A stretch of 42,742 nt of DNA from Candidatus Nitrosopumilus sp. (lineage in GTDB: Archaea > Thermoproteota > Nitrososphaeria > Nitrososphaerales > Nitrosopumilaceae). The notes beneath the pieces are model-generated. The model saw only the letters and a program-made list of their open reading frames with translations. It made no database searches and had not been told where the DNA came from. This document shows, one piece after another, positions 8,217 through 16,490 of the stretch. The translations under genes and the position numbers were made by a program. The stretch's first letter is position 1. Each line of letters starts with the position of its first letter. The stretch is from contig REGK01000005.1 of assembly GCA_003702545.1 (NCBI GenBank), forward strand, positions 1 through 42,742. The letters are read 5' to 3'.

Positions 8217-8762
8217 ATGACAAAACTAATTGTTTGCCTGACAGGCATGCCTGGCGCTGGGAAATCTACAATTGCTGATGGGCTCAAACTGAAAGGTTAT
8301 GATAATGTCAATATGGGAAATGCTGTAAGGGAAGAAGCTAAAAAAAGAAACTTAGAGCCTTCAAGATCAAATCTTGGAAAATTAATGCTTGAACTTCGAG
8401 AAAAGAATGGACCTGGTGCAGTTGCTGAATTAATAAAACCACAAATTGAATCGTCAACTTCTAATGTAATTTTAATTGATGGTGTTCGTTCAAATGATGA
8501 AATTGAGGTCTTAAGAAAAATGGGAAATGTAAAATTATTAGCTATCCATGCATCAACTGATACAAGATTTGATTTTCTACAAAAGAGAGGAAGATCAGAT
8601 GATCCTCAAACTAAAGAACATTTTGAAGAAAGAGATAACCGTGAATTAGGTGTTGGAATAAGCAATTCAATTGCATTATCTGATTACGCAATTTCAAACA
8701 TTGGATTAACAAAAGATGAATTAATAGAATCCGCATATGAGATTATCCAAAGTTGGGTATAA
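8217..8762 (+). CDS. UPF0200 family P-loop nucleotide kinase-like protein
   Basis: Archaeal P-loop protein of 181 residues with Walker A GMPGAGKST (residues 10-18), a Walker B-like region VILIDGVRSNDE, and a lid with RGRSDDP. It resembles dephospho-CoA kinase and adenylate kinase-like enzymes and matches the archaeal UPF0200 group, whose substrate is not known to me. Its TAA stop overlaps the ATG of the UPF0201 gene (TAATG), so the two are coupled. This pairing suggests a shared process, but the function is not shown by sequence. Confidence 0.85.
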   Translation: MTKLIVCLTGMPGAGKSTIADGLKLKGYDNVNMGNAVREEAKKRNLEPSRSNLGKLMLELREKNGPGAVAELIKPQIESSTSNVILIDGVRSNDEIEVLRKMGNVKLLAIHASTDTRFDFLQKRGRSDDPQTKEHFEERDNRELGVGISNSIALSDYAISNIGLTKDELIESAYEIIQSWV

Positions 8763-9166
8763 TGAAAATTCCAAACATAAATTGTGAAATTGAAATGTTC
8801 TGTGCAGTAAATCCTTCTGAAGATCCAAATAAAGCAAAAAAATCAATTTCAAACATTTTCCCATATTCTACAATCAAAACTGAAAATCACTCAATTTTTG
8901 CAGAATCTAAAGATCTGACTTCATTAGAGAAAATATACGAAGTAGTTCACTCAAAGCAATCTCAAAAAACCTACAGGAGAAATCTTCAAAAAAATCTAAA
9001 CAATGACTCTACCTGGTTTTATCTAAATAAACAGGCTGCATTTGTAGACAAAATTGCTATTTGTGAGGAATCTGAGGAATCTCCTCTGGGCCCAATCAAA
9101 GTTATTCTAACTTCATCAAGAATTGATGAAATAATTGATTGGTTTGTAGATGGAGAAGAAAGTTAG
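8762..9166 (+). CDS. UPF0201 family protein (COG1325), possible RNA-binding protein
   Basis: About 134 residues, matching the archaeal UPF0201 family, which has been predicted to be an RNA-binding or exosome-associated protein. Features are a beta-alpha N-terminal domain (INCEIEMFCAVNPSEDP), QKTYRRNLQKNL in the middle, NKQAAFVDKIAIC, and GPIKVILTS followed by a C-terminal helix ending in IIDWF. An upstream in-frame TTG at 8753 exists, but the ATG at 8762 overlapping the previous stop is the more natural start. Confidence 0.8.
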   Translation: MKIPNINCEIEMFCAVNPSEDPNKAKKSISNIFPYSTIKTENHSIFAESKDLTSLEKIYEVVHSKQSQKTYRRNLQKNLNNDSTWFYLNKQAAFVDKIAICEESEESPLGPIKVILTSSRIDEIIDWFVDGEES

Positions 9167-9240
9167 CTAAGAAAATTCAATCATTTTTGACTATTTTTTT
9201 TAGTATGAATCTAAAATCCATTTTTTAGAATTATTAACAA

Positions 9241-9684
9241 ATGTTCATAAAATTAGGTATAATTGTAGGCATAATTGTCCTGGGAGGAATGATTTTCTCA
9301 AATGAAATAGATACCTTATTCCCAACAACATCTGCAACCGTTGTTGATTCAATCAAAGAAGATGTATCTAATCTTAGTTCTAAAACTGTAAATTCTGTAG
9401 AACAAAGAATTGATAATTCTGTTGATAAAATTACTGAAAAAACTACCAATGCAATTACAAATGAGATAAACCAAATTGGAGATAAAATTCAAGCTGAAAT
9501 TTCTGATGTAAAAGAATCATCACAAAAAGCAATTCAAGCTGAAATTTCTGATGTAAAAGAATCATCACAAAAAGCAATTCAAGCTGAAATTTCTGATGTA
9601 AAAGAATCATCACAAAAAGCAATAACAAACTTTAATCCGTTAGAATTGATCAAAAATTCATTTAGTGATTGGAATTTCTTTTAG
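9241..9684 (+). CDS. Membrane-anchored coiled-coil protein with 15-residue perfect repeats
   Basis: Unrecognised 147-residue protein. Residues 2-20 form a hydrophobic N-terminal anchor with no clear cleavage site. The rest is a predicted alpha-helical coiled coil rich in Ser, Asn, Glu and Lys. Residues 85-129 carry three copies of AEISDVKESSQKAIQ, the third diverging at its end. At the DNA level the 45-base repeats are identical, which points to recent duplication. The C-terminus is short and aromatic (FSDWNFF). A role as an extracytoplasmic spacer or apolipophorin-like helical protein is possible but unproven. Confidence 0.7.
   Translation: MFIKLGIIVGIIVLGGMIFSNEIDTLFPTTSATVVDSIKEDVSNLSSKTVNSVEQRIDNSVDKITEKTTNAITNEINQIGDKIQAEISDVKESSQKAIQAEISDVKESSQKAIQAEISDVKESSQKAITNFNPLELIKNSFSDWNFF
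9493..9623 (+). repeat. 45-bp tandem repeat, three copies, inside a coding region
   Basis: Copies at 9493-9537, 9538-9582 and 9583-9623 are identical base for base; the last is cut to 41 bases. The period of 45 keeps the reading frame. Such identity, silent sites included, implies recent slippage or unequal recombination, and the copy number probably varies between strains. Confidence 0.95.
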
Positions 9685-9703
9685 AATTTTTTTAATCAAA
9701 ATT

Positions 9704-10420
9704 TTATTTGAATAACGAAACAAATTCTGGTAATACCTTTGCACTGGTATCTCTTATAGCAAGATCCATGTCTAATGACATTTCAGTATTTTCTGGATTA
9801 ATTTCTATTAATGTTGCATTATTCTGTTTTGCATATATTGGTAAAGTATTTGCAGGAGATACTACGAGTGATGTACCTACAATAATCATTAGATCACAAT
9901 GATTTGCATGATTTATTGCGTTTTGCCAAACATCTTGCGGTAAAGATTCTCCAAACCAAACAACGTCTGGTCTCAGAATATTTCCACATTTACATAAAGG
10001 TGGGTTTTCTGAAAAATCTACCATTATTTCATCATTAAAATCACAAACAGTACATTTTATTTTTACAATACTCCCATGTAATTCCAAAACATTTCTGCTT
10101 CCAGCTTTTTGATGTAATCCGTCAATATTTTGTGTCAGAACAACAACATCTGCAAATTTTTCAAGTTCTGCAATTGCTTTGTGTCCTTGATTTGGTTCTG
10201 CTGAAAAAATATTATGTCTTCTTTCATTATACCACTCCCAAACTAATTTTGGATCATCATAAAATGCGTCAATTGTGGCTAATTTCATGACATCATTGTT
10301 TCTCCAGAGGCCATCTTTGCCTCTAAATGTGGGTATTCCACTTTCTTGTGAGATTCCTGCTCCAGTTACAAAAACAATCTTCTTTACATTCCCAATTTGG
10401 TTTTTAATTGATTCAAACAT
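9704..10420 (-). CDS. cobB: NAD-dependent protein deacylase, sirtuin (SIR2 family)
   Basis: Sirtuin of 238 residues that removes acyl groups from lysine using NAD. Motifs are GAGISQESGIPTFRG (from residue 20), TQNIDGLHQKAG, the catalytic His in ELHGS, and a four-Cys zinc site (CTVC and CKC). WYNERR carries the Tyr-x-x-Arg pair that marks class III sirtuins such as CobB and SIRT5, so desuccinylation or deacylation of negatively charged groups is likely. The start is two bases after the stop of rnz, placing it last in the prs-TrmG10-rnz operon. Confidence 0.93.
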   Translation of the reverse strand: MFESIKNQIGNVKKIVFVTGAGISQESGIPTFRGKDGLWRNNDVMKLATIDAFYDDPKLVWEWYNERRHNIFSAEPNQGHKAIAELEKFADVVVLTQNIDGLHQKAGSRNVLELHGSIVKIKCTVCDFNDEIMVDFSENPPLCKCGNILRPDVVWFGESLPQDVWQNAINHANHCDLMIIVGTSLVVSPANTLPIYAKQNNATLIEINPENTEMSLDMDLAIRDTSAKVLPEFVSLFK

Positions 10421-10422
10421 GC

Positions 10423-11322
10423 TTATTTGATTTCTATTTCTAAAAGATCCTTTGCAGTAATTACTGAATCATGAATTTCTTTTGCTTCCTTCAAATGTTC
10501 TACCTCGTCTCTGTATCTTGCTGAAAAATGCGTTAATACTAGATTCTTGACTTTTGCATTTTTTGCTACTGTTGCAGCTTGTTTTGCAGTTGAGTGGCAT
10601 GTATCTTGTGCCTTTTGTTTTTCTGCTTCAAGGAATGTTGAATCAAATACAAGATAATCACATTCTTCAAAAAATTGCTCTAATTCTTTTGTAGGCATTG
10701 TATCTCCAGAAATTCCTATTTTTTTACCTGGACGTTTTTCTCCTAGAACTTGTTCTGGTTTTATTATTTTTTCATTAACTATAATCTCTTTTCCATTTTG
10801 TAGCTTATTCCATAACTCACCTTCAGGTATTCCTAATTCCTTAGCTTTCTCAACATTGAATCTACCTGGCTTGTCTTTTTCTTCAAACAAATAAGAAAAT
10901 GCAGTAATGGAATGATTTGCTTTGCACGTACAAATTGAAAATTTCTCATCTTCAAAAATTTTCTCATCTTTTATTGTATTAATTAAAATGGGAAATGATA
11001 AACCAAAATTCAAAACTTTGATGTTTGCGGCAATAAATTCTTCAATTCCACTAGGTCCAAAAATCTCTAATGGTTCTGTTCTATTTTGCATAGACATTGT
11101 TTGCAATAATCCTAAAATTCCTACACAATGATCGCCGTGAAGATGTGTAACAAATATTTTCATTTTTTTATTCCAACCCAACCCTGATTTCATATATGAA
11201 ATCTGTGCAGCTTCACCTGCATCAAACATGAGAACTTCACCTTCTCTTTCTAAACATATGCATGATAACCCTCTATTTTCAGTTGGTTGTGCAGCTGAAG
11301 TCCCAAGAAATACGAGTTTCAT
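10423..11322 (-). CDS. rnz: Ribonuclease Z (tRNase Z)
   Basis: Metallo-beta-lactamase endonuclease that cuts tRNA precursors just after the discriminator base, preparing them for CCA addition. At 299 residues it is the short form. It shows FLGTSAAQPT at the N-terminus, the metal motif HLHGDH (residues 60-65), SGDTMP and the late LTHFSARY that are typical of RNase Z. Its ATG overlaps the stop of the TrmG10-like gene (ATGA). It works with the cca gene also in this window. Confidence 0.95.
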   Translation of the reverse strand: MKLVFLGTSAAQPTENRGLSCICLEREGEVLMFDAGEAAQISYMKSGLGWNKKMKIFVTHLHGDHCVGILGLLQTMSMQNRTEPLEIFGPSGIEEFIAANIKVLNFGLSFPILINTIKDEKIFEDEKFSICTCKANHSITAFSYLFEEKDKPGRFNVEKAKELGIPEGELWNKLQNGKEIIVNEKIIKPEQVLGEKRPGKKIGISGDTMPTKELEQFFEECDYLVFDSTFLEAEKQKAQDTCHSTAKQAATVAKNAKVKNLVLTHFSARYRDEVEHLKEAKEIHDSVITAKDLLEIEIK

Positions 11323-12266
11323 TTTATCAGAATTGTCCTTGTCAAGCTTTTATGCCTATAGATTTGATATTTTTTTAATCCTTTTAGTTTCAATTTATCT
11401 CCTAATTCTTTTTTGTACATTATTGCCATCTTCTTTCTTTTTGGCATAATAGTCACGAATTTCTTAATGATATCTTCAGGTTTTTCTGATGTTTTCGTAT
11501 TTTTTCCATATGGAAAATCTGTTACAATACCGTCAAATTCATCAGCCATGTTCTTAATTTCTTGAAAATCTGAATGAATTACTTTAGATTTGTATCTATT
11601 TTCTTTGAGATTCTTTTTTGTGATTTCAACCATTTTTTCATCAAAATCTAAACCAATTCCGTGAATTCCCATTGACTCAGCTTCTAGTAGTGTTGTACCT
11701 GTTCCACAAAACGGATCACAAACTGTTTCTCCTTTTTTTAATCCAACTAGGTTAATCATTGCCCTAGTTAACTTCCAATCCAATTCATGTGGCTGTGATA
11801 TTGCCTTTCTTGGTCTCTTTTTCTCCTTTGTTATTTTGGAAAATCCGAAAAAATTTTCTTTATTTGTAAAAATCAGATAAACTGTAATGTCGGGATTTTC
11901 AAGTTTTACCTTTGCATTAGAGAACTTTGAAATCATATCTCCCATAGAATTTTCCAATTCTGGTACGTCAAACTGATTTGAAGATAAATTAATAATTCTA
12001 CAAACGAATGTTTTTGCATTTTTTAATATTTCGAAATTTCCTTCATCTAAAAACAACCCAGACATTTTTCGTAATATCTGTCCTGAAGTTTTTACAAAAG
12101 TTGCTCTCTTTGTAATTTCATACCAATTGGTCTTTGATTGAATAATTACTAAGTTTGAAATAACTTTAATTTTTGAAAATCTATCCAAAGTTTTTGCTAT
12201 TGCAATAACTTCATCTGTTGCTATTTCTAAATACTCTTTGGATAATACAAAAAAACTTTCTGGCAT
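11319..12266 (-). CDS. tRNA (guanine-N2)-methyltransferase, TrmG10/Trm11-like
   Basis: Rossmann-fold methyltransferase of 315 residues. Motif I is DPFCGTGTTLLEAESMG (about residues 185-200) and the catalytic motif is TDFPYGK, of the (D/N)-x-P-Y type used for exocyclic amino groups. The N-terminal half is divergent but includes a THUMP-like region (ITKRATFVKTSGQIL and beyond). Archaeal homologues make N2-methylguanosine at position 10 of tRNA. The ATG overlaps the stop of prs by one base, and the stop overlaps the start of rnz. Confidence 0.85.
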   Translation of the reverse strand: MPESFFVLSKEYLEIATDEVIAIAKTLDRFSKIKVISNLVIIQSKTNWYEITKRATFVKTSGQILRKMSGLFLDEGNFEILKNAKTFVCRIINLSSNQFDVPELENSMGDMISKFSNAKVKLENPDITVYLIFTNKENFFGFSKITKEKKRPRKAISQPHELDWKLTRAMINLVGLKKGETVCDPFCGTGTTLLEAESMGIHGIGLDFDEKMVEITKKNLKENRYKSKVIHSDFQEIKNMADEFDGIVTDFPYGKNTKTSEKPEDIIKKFVTIMPKRKKMAIMYKKELGDKLKLKGLKKYQIYRHKSLTRTILIK

Positions 12267-13144
12267 TACACTATTGCCTTTGCAATTGTATTTGATACAT
12301 CAACTATTGATGTATTACCTGGAATTGTATTTGCACTAATAATTTTTGTAACTCCAGATTTCTTTATTTTCTTTTCAGCATCATTCATCAATAGTGCATG
12401 TGTACATGCAACAAAAACTCTTTTACATTTTTCTTTTTTAAGGAATTTTGTTGCATTAACAATACTTCCACCTGTACTGATCATGTCGTCAACTAGAATT
12501 AGATCACGTCCAATAACATCTGCTTGTTTTGTTTTTATCTGTACTTTGCCTGTTTTTCTGTCTCTTTTCTTTTGTAATGCAATGAATTCTATTCCCATTT
12601 CTTTTGCGAATTCCTTTGCCCTTTCTTTTCCTCCTTGATCGGGTGAAACAACTAATGGGTTTTTCAGGTTCAATTTTTTGAAATATGCTGCCAAATCTGG
12701 AACAGCTGATACATTTTTGGATTTTATTGTGAAATATTTGAGCCCAATCAAACTGTGAATATCCACAACAATTAATTTTGATGCACCCGCGCCTTTGAAC
12801 AATTTTGCAATAACTTTCATGGTAACAATTTCTCCTGGCAAAAATTCTCTGTCCTGTCTTGCATAACCCATGTAGGGAATTACAACAATTACTTCAGATG
12901 AGTTTTCTTTAGCTTTTGAGATTAATGATAATGCTTGAATGAGATTTGAATCAACAGGTGGATAAATTGATTGGACAACAATTGATTTTCTTTTAGATAT
13001 CTTTCCCTTGAGAGTTATCTTGCTTTCACCATCTGGAAAAACTCTCACCTCTGATTTCACTAAATTTCCTTTAACCTTTCTAGCTAACTTCCTTCCTAAA
13101 TCTTCAGAGGCTTTACCGCAAATTACTGATAGTTTACTCAACAA
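12266..13144 (-). CDS. prs: Ribose-phosphate pyrophosphokinase (PRPP synthetase)
   Basis: Makes PRPP from ribose 5-phosphate and ATP for nucleotide, His, Trp and NAD synthesis. The protein (292 residues) is of the short archaeal type. It shows YMGYARQDREF, VVDIHSLIG, SPDQGGKERAKEFA and the PRPP-binding loop DDMISTGGS. The start is TTG at 13144, with a second TTG three bases later. It is the first gene of a four-gene set with one-to-four-base overlaps or a two-base gap (prs, TrmG10-like, rnz, sirtuin). Confidence 0.95.
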   Translation of the reverse strand: MLSKLSVICGKASEDLGRKLARKVKGNLVKSEVRVFPDGESKITLKGKISKRKSIVVQSIYPPVDSNLIQALSLISKAKENSSEVIVVIPYMGYARQDREFLPGEIVTMKVIAKLFKGAGASKLIVVDIHSLIGLKYFTIKSKNVSAVPDLAAYFKKLNLKNPLVVSPDQGGKERAKEFAKEMGIEFIALQKKRDRKTGKVQIKTKQADVIGRDLILVDDMISTGGSIVNATKFLKKEKCKRVFVACTHALLMNDAEKKIKKSGVTKIISANTIPGNTSIVDVSNTIAKAIV

Positions 13145-13183
13145 GAAAATGTGAATTAATGGGATTCTTAAGTTTTGAGAAAA

Positions 13184-14923
13184 CTATTCGTCTTCGCCAC
13201 TACCGCGACCAAGATCGCCTATACCATATTCATCAATAACCTTCTTCCTTTCTTCCTTAAGTCTGTCAATTTCTTCTTGTTCCCGTTTTTCATCTCCTTG
13301 GTAAACTGTTCTAATTGGCCATGGAATTCTAATATCGTATCTCTTGAACTCTTCATACATGATAATTCTCATGTCTGTTTTTGTTTTGAATTGTGCACCA
13401 TAATCTCTAACATATACCCACAATGAAAAATCTAATGAAGAATCATTAAACTGATTAAATCTAACTACTGGCTGATTAATATCAATGTGAATATCTTTGT
13501 CACACCCACAACTTGGTTTGTTGTTGTCTAAATATGGACATCTTCTTTGTCTAATCAAATGTCTTCCTTTAGTGTCAACTACTTCTTTCATTGCACGTTT
13601 TCCCACCTTCACAAGAATTGCTGAAACTTGTTTTGGATCATTTAGATAAGAAACACCAACATCAACAATGGCAGGAACCATTTTCACTCCTTGCGTATAA
13701 TTTACAATCTGTGCATTGACTAGTTGCCTTGTAGGAATTATTGCCATGGATTCATTTAATGCATCTCTAACATACGTAACTCTAGGCGTAATCTTATGCA
13801 CATATCCATTGTATCCTGTATCTAGTTTTACACGCTCACCTTCAACGAATATCTTGTCTTTTCGGATGAAAATGTAAGCAAAATAGTTCTGCATTGTTTC
13901 TTGTAATGCTAAACCTAAACCAATTGCCAATCCACCTGTTGCAGTAGCTAATACGATTAAATCTACACCCCACCAAGCAACAACTCCTAAGATTGTTGCA
14001 ATGAAAATACCAATTGGAAGAATTTGTTTTGCTGATCTTGGAATTCCTTCTCTTTTCTTTTTTGCATATCCTGGAGGACGATTACTTGGAATAATTGGTT
14101 CATAACTATGTATTCTCTTCTCTTCTCTCCATACATCAATTGGAAATATCTCATCTGGTTTTGCTCCAGGTCTTAACTTTCTACCTGATTGATTATGACC
14201 AGAAATACAATTTTGATAATATTTTTCATATTTTTGGCGTTCTGATTTCTTCCATTCTTCAAATGGATTATCTACTAATTTTTCATATCCTCCAATAGGA
14301 TTTCCTTTTATCGTTCTGAATTCTTCTAATTTCTTCATTCCTTCTTCTGACTTTAACATTTCTTGGAATTCTTCTTCTGTTAGATCTTCCGGTGTAATTT
14401 TTGGTGGAACCCATTTGTACAATTTATGAAATAGATCATCATCATCCACAAACCCTCGTATTTCAAACCAAGAATCAAAATCCTCTTTTTCCAACCTTGA
14501 TTTATCACGTTTAGTTAGAGCTATGGGGATTAGATGTGATACGGTATAACCTATCACAAGAATATTGAAAGTATTGAGAATTTTTGCAAAAATATCCTGT
14601 GGTGAGATGTCCTCATCACCAATTACTGTAAGATCTTCTTCTAACAAAAGCCCAGTTTGGATATGAACATTAATTGCTGTAATTAGTGCTATGGCAAAAA
14701 AAGGCAGCACCGCTCTTCTTAGAAATCTTGAGAAATGTGGTCTCTTGTAGTAGAATTTTTGAGAACCCACCCAAAATGAAAATTTCCTATATCCAATCAC
14801 TATTCCAATAATTCCAACTATCATAATCATGAATGCAAACTGAAGTGATTCAGAGGACGCTAGAAGCTGTGAAACTGTTTCAAATTCTCCTACTGAAATT
14901 TGAGATAATTCTTCTTCAGCCAT
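13184..14923 (-). CDS. Mechanosensitive ion channel, MscS family, with a Cys-rich insertion
   Basis: MscS-type channel of 579 residues, larger than E. coli MscS (286). Hydrophobic segments lie near residues 28-46, 70-90, 111-136 and 297-317. The pore helix follows as GGLAIGLGLALQETMQNYFAY, and then the beta domain with the FVEGERVKL region. A long charged cytoplasmic loop (about 140-295) separates the third helix from the pore. Near residues 460-473 there is an unusual insertion with three Cys (RRCPY, then SCGC) followed by DKDIH, which could bind metal. MscS channels release small solutes on hypo-osmotic shock. The gene is divergent from the KamA-family aminomutase. Confidence 0.9.
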   Translation of the reverse strand: MAEEELSQISVGEFETVSQLLASSESLQFAFMIMIVGIIGIVIGYRKFSFWVGSQKFYYKRPHFSRFLRRAVLPFFAIALITAINVHIQTGLLLEEDLTVIGDEDISPQDIFAKILNTFNILVIGYTVSHLIPIALTKRDKSRLEKEDFDSWFEIRGFVDDDDLFHKLYKWVPPKITPEDLTEEEFQEMLKSEEGMKKLEEFRTIKGNPIGGYEKLVDNPFEEWKKSERQKYEKYYQNCISGHNQSGRKLRPGAKPDEIFPIDVWREEKRIHSYEPIIPSNRPPGYAKKKREGIPRSAKQILPIGIFIATILGVVAWWGVDLIVLATATGGLAIGLGLALQETMQNYFAYIFIRKDKIFVEGERVKLDTGYNGYVHKITPRVTYVRDALNESMAIIPTRQLVNAQIVNYTQGVKMVPAIVDVGVSYLNDPKQVSAILVKVGKRAMKEVVDTKGRHLIRQRRCPYLDNNKPSCGCDKDIHIDINQPVVRFNQFNDSSLDFSLWVYVRDYGAQFKTKTDMRIIMYEEFKRYDIRIPWPIRTVYQGDEKREQEEIDRLKEERKKVIDEYGIGDLGRGSGEDE

Positions 14924-15020
14924 GATTAATCACTATCTTACTCCAATCCGTGTCCTAGAATACAAACGTTAAGGCATATTATCATTTTTTTATCAAAAAA
15001 TTTTATGCGTAGTGAGCCTG

Positions 15021-15039
15021 TAACCTTTAACAAGGGTTA
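15021..15039. promoter_or_regulatory. TATA-like box of the aminomutase gene inside a small inverted repeat
   Basis: CTTTAAC at 15025-15031 is centred about 27 bases before the ATG at 15056, as expected for a leaderless archaeal promoter. It is flanked by TAACC (15021-15025) and GGTTA (15035-15039), a perfect 5-base inverted repeat with nine bases between. A regulator bound here would cover the TATA box. The arms are short and could be chance. Confidence 0.4.
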
Positions 15040-15055
15040 GCAGACTATTTACTAA

Positions 15056-16402
15056 ATGACCTATCAAGAATCAGTTTGGGGTGATTCTCCTTCGCTAAAA
15101 TCATATACATTATCAAATTTCCGCGATCTTCCACAAATTCAGAATATTTCAGAAGAAAAACAATTTGAAATGGAAGTTGTGGGAAATGTTTTACCATTCA
15201 AGGCAAACAACTATGTTGTTGAACAACTAATTGATTGGGAAAATATTCCAACTGATCCGATGTATGTTCTGACATTTCCTCAGAGAGGGATGTTAAAACC
15301 AGAACATTATTCAAAAATGGAAAATACTCTAAAAAACACTTCTGATAAAAAAGAAATTGCAAATGTTGCAAATGAAATTCGCTTACAACTCAACCCTCAC
15401 CCCGCAGGACAAATGGAACTAAATGTTCCTACTCTAAAAGACGGTACAAAATTGTATGGAATGCAACATAAATACAAAGAGACATGTCTGTTCTTCCCAA
15501 GTCAAAGTCAAACTTGTCATGCATATTGTAGTTTTTGCTTTAGATGGCCACAATTTGTGGGAATGGATGAAATGAAATTTGCAATGCAAGAGGGACAACA
15601 ACTTGTTCAATATGTTTCAGAACATCCTGAAATCACTGATGTTCTTTTCACTGGTGGTGATCCAATGATAATGAAAGCTAAAATGTTTTCCAAATATGTT
15701 GATGCATTAATTGAATCAAAATTACCAAATCTTAAAACCATTAGAATTGGAACAAAAGCTCTTTCCTATTGGCCATACAAGTTTTTGACCGATTCAGATT
15801 CTCAAGAAATGTTACAAGTTTTTCAAAAGATTACTGATAGTGGTCTGCATCTTGCATTTATGGCACACTTTAATCATCTAAACGAATTATCTACTGATGC
15901 TGTAAAATCAGCAATCAAAGAAGTAAGGAGCACTGGTGCTCAAATTAGAACTCAATCTCCAATTTTAGCTCATATCAATGATGATGCAGAAATGTGGGCA
16001 AAAATGTGGACAAAACAGGTTCAACTTGGTTGTATACCATACTACATGTTTGTTGTAAGAGACACTGGTGCTCAACATTACTTTGGTGTGCCTTTAGTCA
16101 GAGCATATGAAATCTTTAGTCAGGCTTACTCAACTGTTAGTGGATTAGGTAGAACCGTTCGTGGACCAAGTATGTCTGCAACACCTGGCAAAGTTCAGGT
16201 TGTAGGAACTACACAAGTCAATGGTGAAAAATTACTAATTTTGAGATTTTTGCAAGGCAGAAACCCAAATTGGGTAAAAGAACCATTTTTTGCAAAATAT
16301 GACGAAAATGCAATTTGGTTAGATGATCTAAAACCTGCATTTGGTGATAAATTCTTCTTTGAAGATGAATTAAACTCTATTAAAGCATCAAAAACCAGTT
16401 AA
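15056..16402 (+). CDS. KamA-family radical SAM aminomutase, probably not lysine-specific
   Basis: Radical SAM, PLP-dependent 2,3-aminomutase family (448 residues). The [4Fe-4S] motif is CHAYCSFC (Cys154, 158, 161). Further family marks are FTGGDPM, the Arg-rich RIGTKAL and the PLP lysine in ATPGK (Lys379). In lysine 2,3-aminomutase, Asp293 and Asp330 hold the substrate side-chain amine. By my alignment the matching residues here are Arg335 (in FVVRDTG) and Ser374 (in SMSATPG), so lysine is an unlikely substrate. An acidic amino acid such as glutamate, where the known enzyme has Lys and Asn, is more plausible. The gene is divergent from mscS and is followed after 88 bases by a glutamine synthetase paralogue. 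Confidence 0.85.
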   Translation: MTYQESVWGDSPSLKSYTLSNFRDLPQIQNISEEKQFEMEVVGNVLPFKANNYVVEQLIDWENIPTDPMYVLTFPQRGMLKPEHYSKMENTLKNTSDKKEIANVANEIRLQLNPHPAGQMELNVPTLKDGTKLYGMQHKYKETCLFFPSQSQTCHAYCSFCFRWPQFVGMDEMKFAMQEGQQLVQYVSEHPEITDVLFTGGDPMIMKAKMFSKYVDALIESKLPNLKTIRIGTKALSYWPYKFLTDSDSQEMLQVFQKITDSGLHLAFMAHFNHLNELSTDAVKSAIKEVRSTGAQIRTQSPILAHINDDAEMWAKMWTKQVQLGCIPYYMFVVRDTGAQHYFGVPLVRAYEIFSQAYSTVSGLGRTVRGPSMSATPGKVQVVGTTQVNGEKLLILRFLQGRNPNWVKEPFFAKYDENAIWLDDLKPAFGDKFFFEDELNSIKASKTS

Positions 16403-16407
16403 ATCTG

Positions 16408-16421
16408 ATAATTTTTTTAAT
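16408..16421 (+). terminator. T-rich stretch after the aminomutase gene
   Basis: A run of T residues follows a few bases after the stop codon (ATAATTTTTTTAATTT). Archaeal RNA polymerase often terminates at such tracts without a hairpin. It would separate this transcript, at least partly, from the glutamine synthetase gene. Confidence 0.4.
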
Positions 16422-16443
16422 TTACCTGACTATCTTGACAAAT

Positions 16444-16459
16444 CTATCTTACTAGATAG
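16444..16459. promoter_or_regulatory. Inverted repeat CTATCT-N4-AGATAG upstream of glutamine synthetase 2
   Basis: A perfect 6-base inverted repeat with a 4-base spacer. It ends 32 bases before the TTG start at 16491, just upstream of where the TATA box should be (about 16465), a usual place for an archaeal regulator. It could instead be a small hairpin in the 3' region of the aminomutase transcript, although the T-tract lies before it. Confidence 0.45.
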
Positions 16460-16490
16460 CATTAGTAAATTGATTTTCTAAAAATATCAA

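Noticed and set aside
9493-9623. CRISPR-like repeat array
   Set aside because: The repeats are directly adjacent with no spacers and keep the reading frame of a coiled-coil protein.
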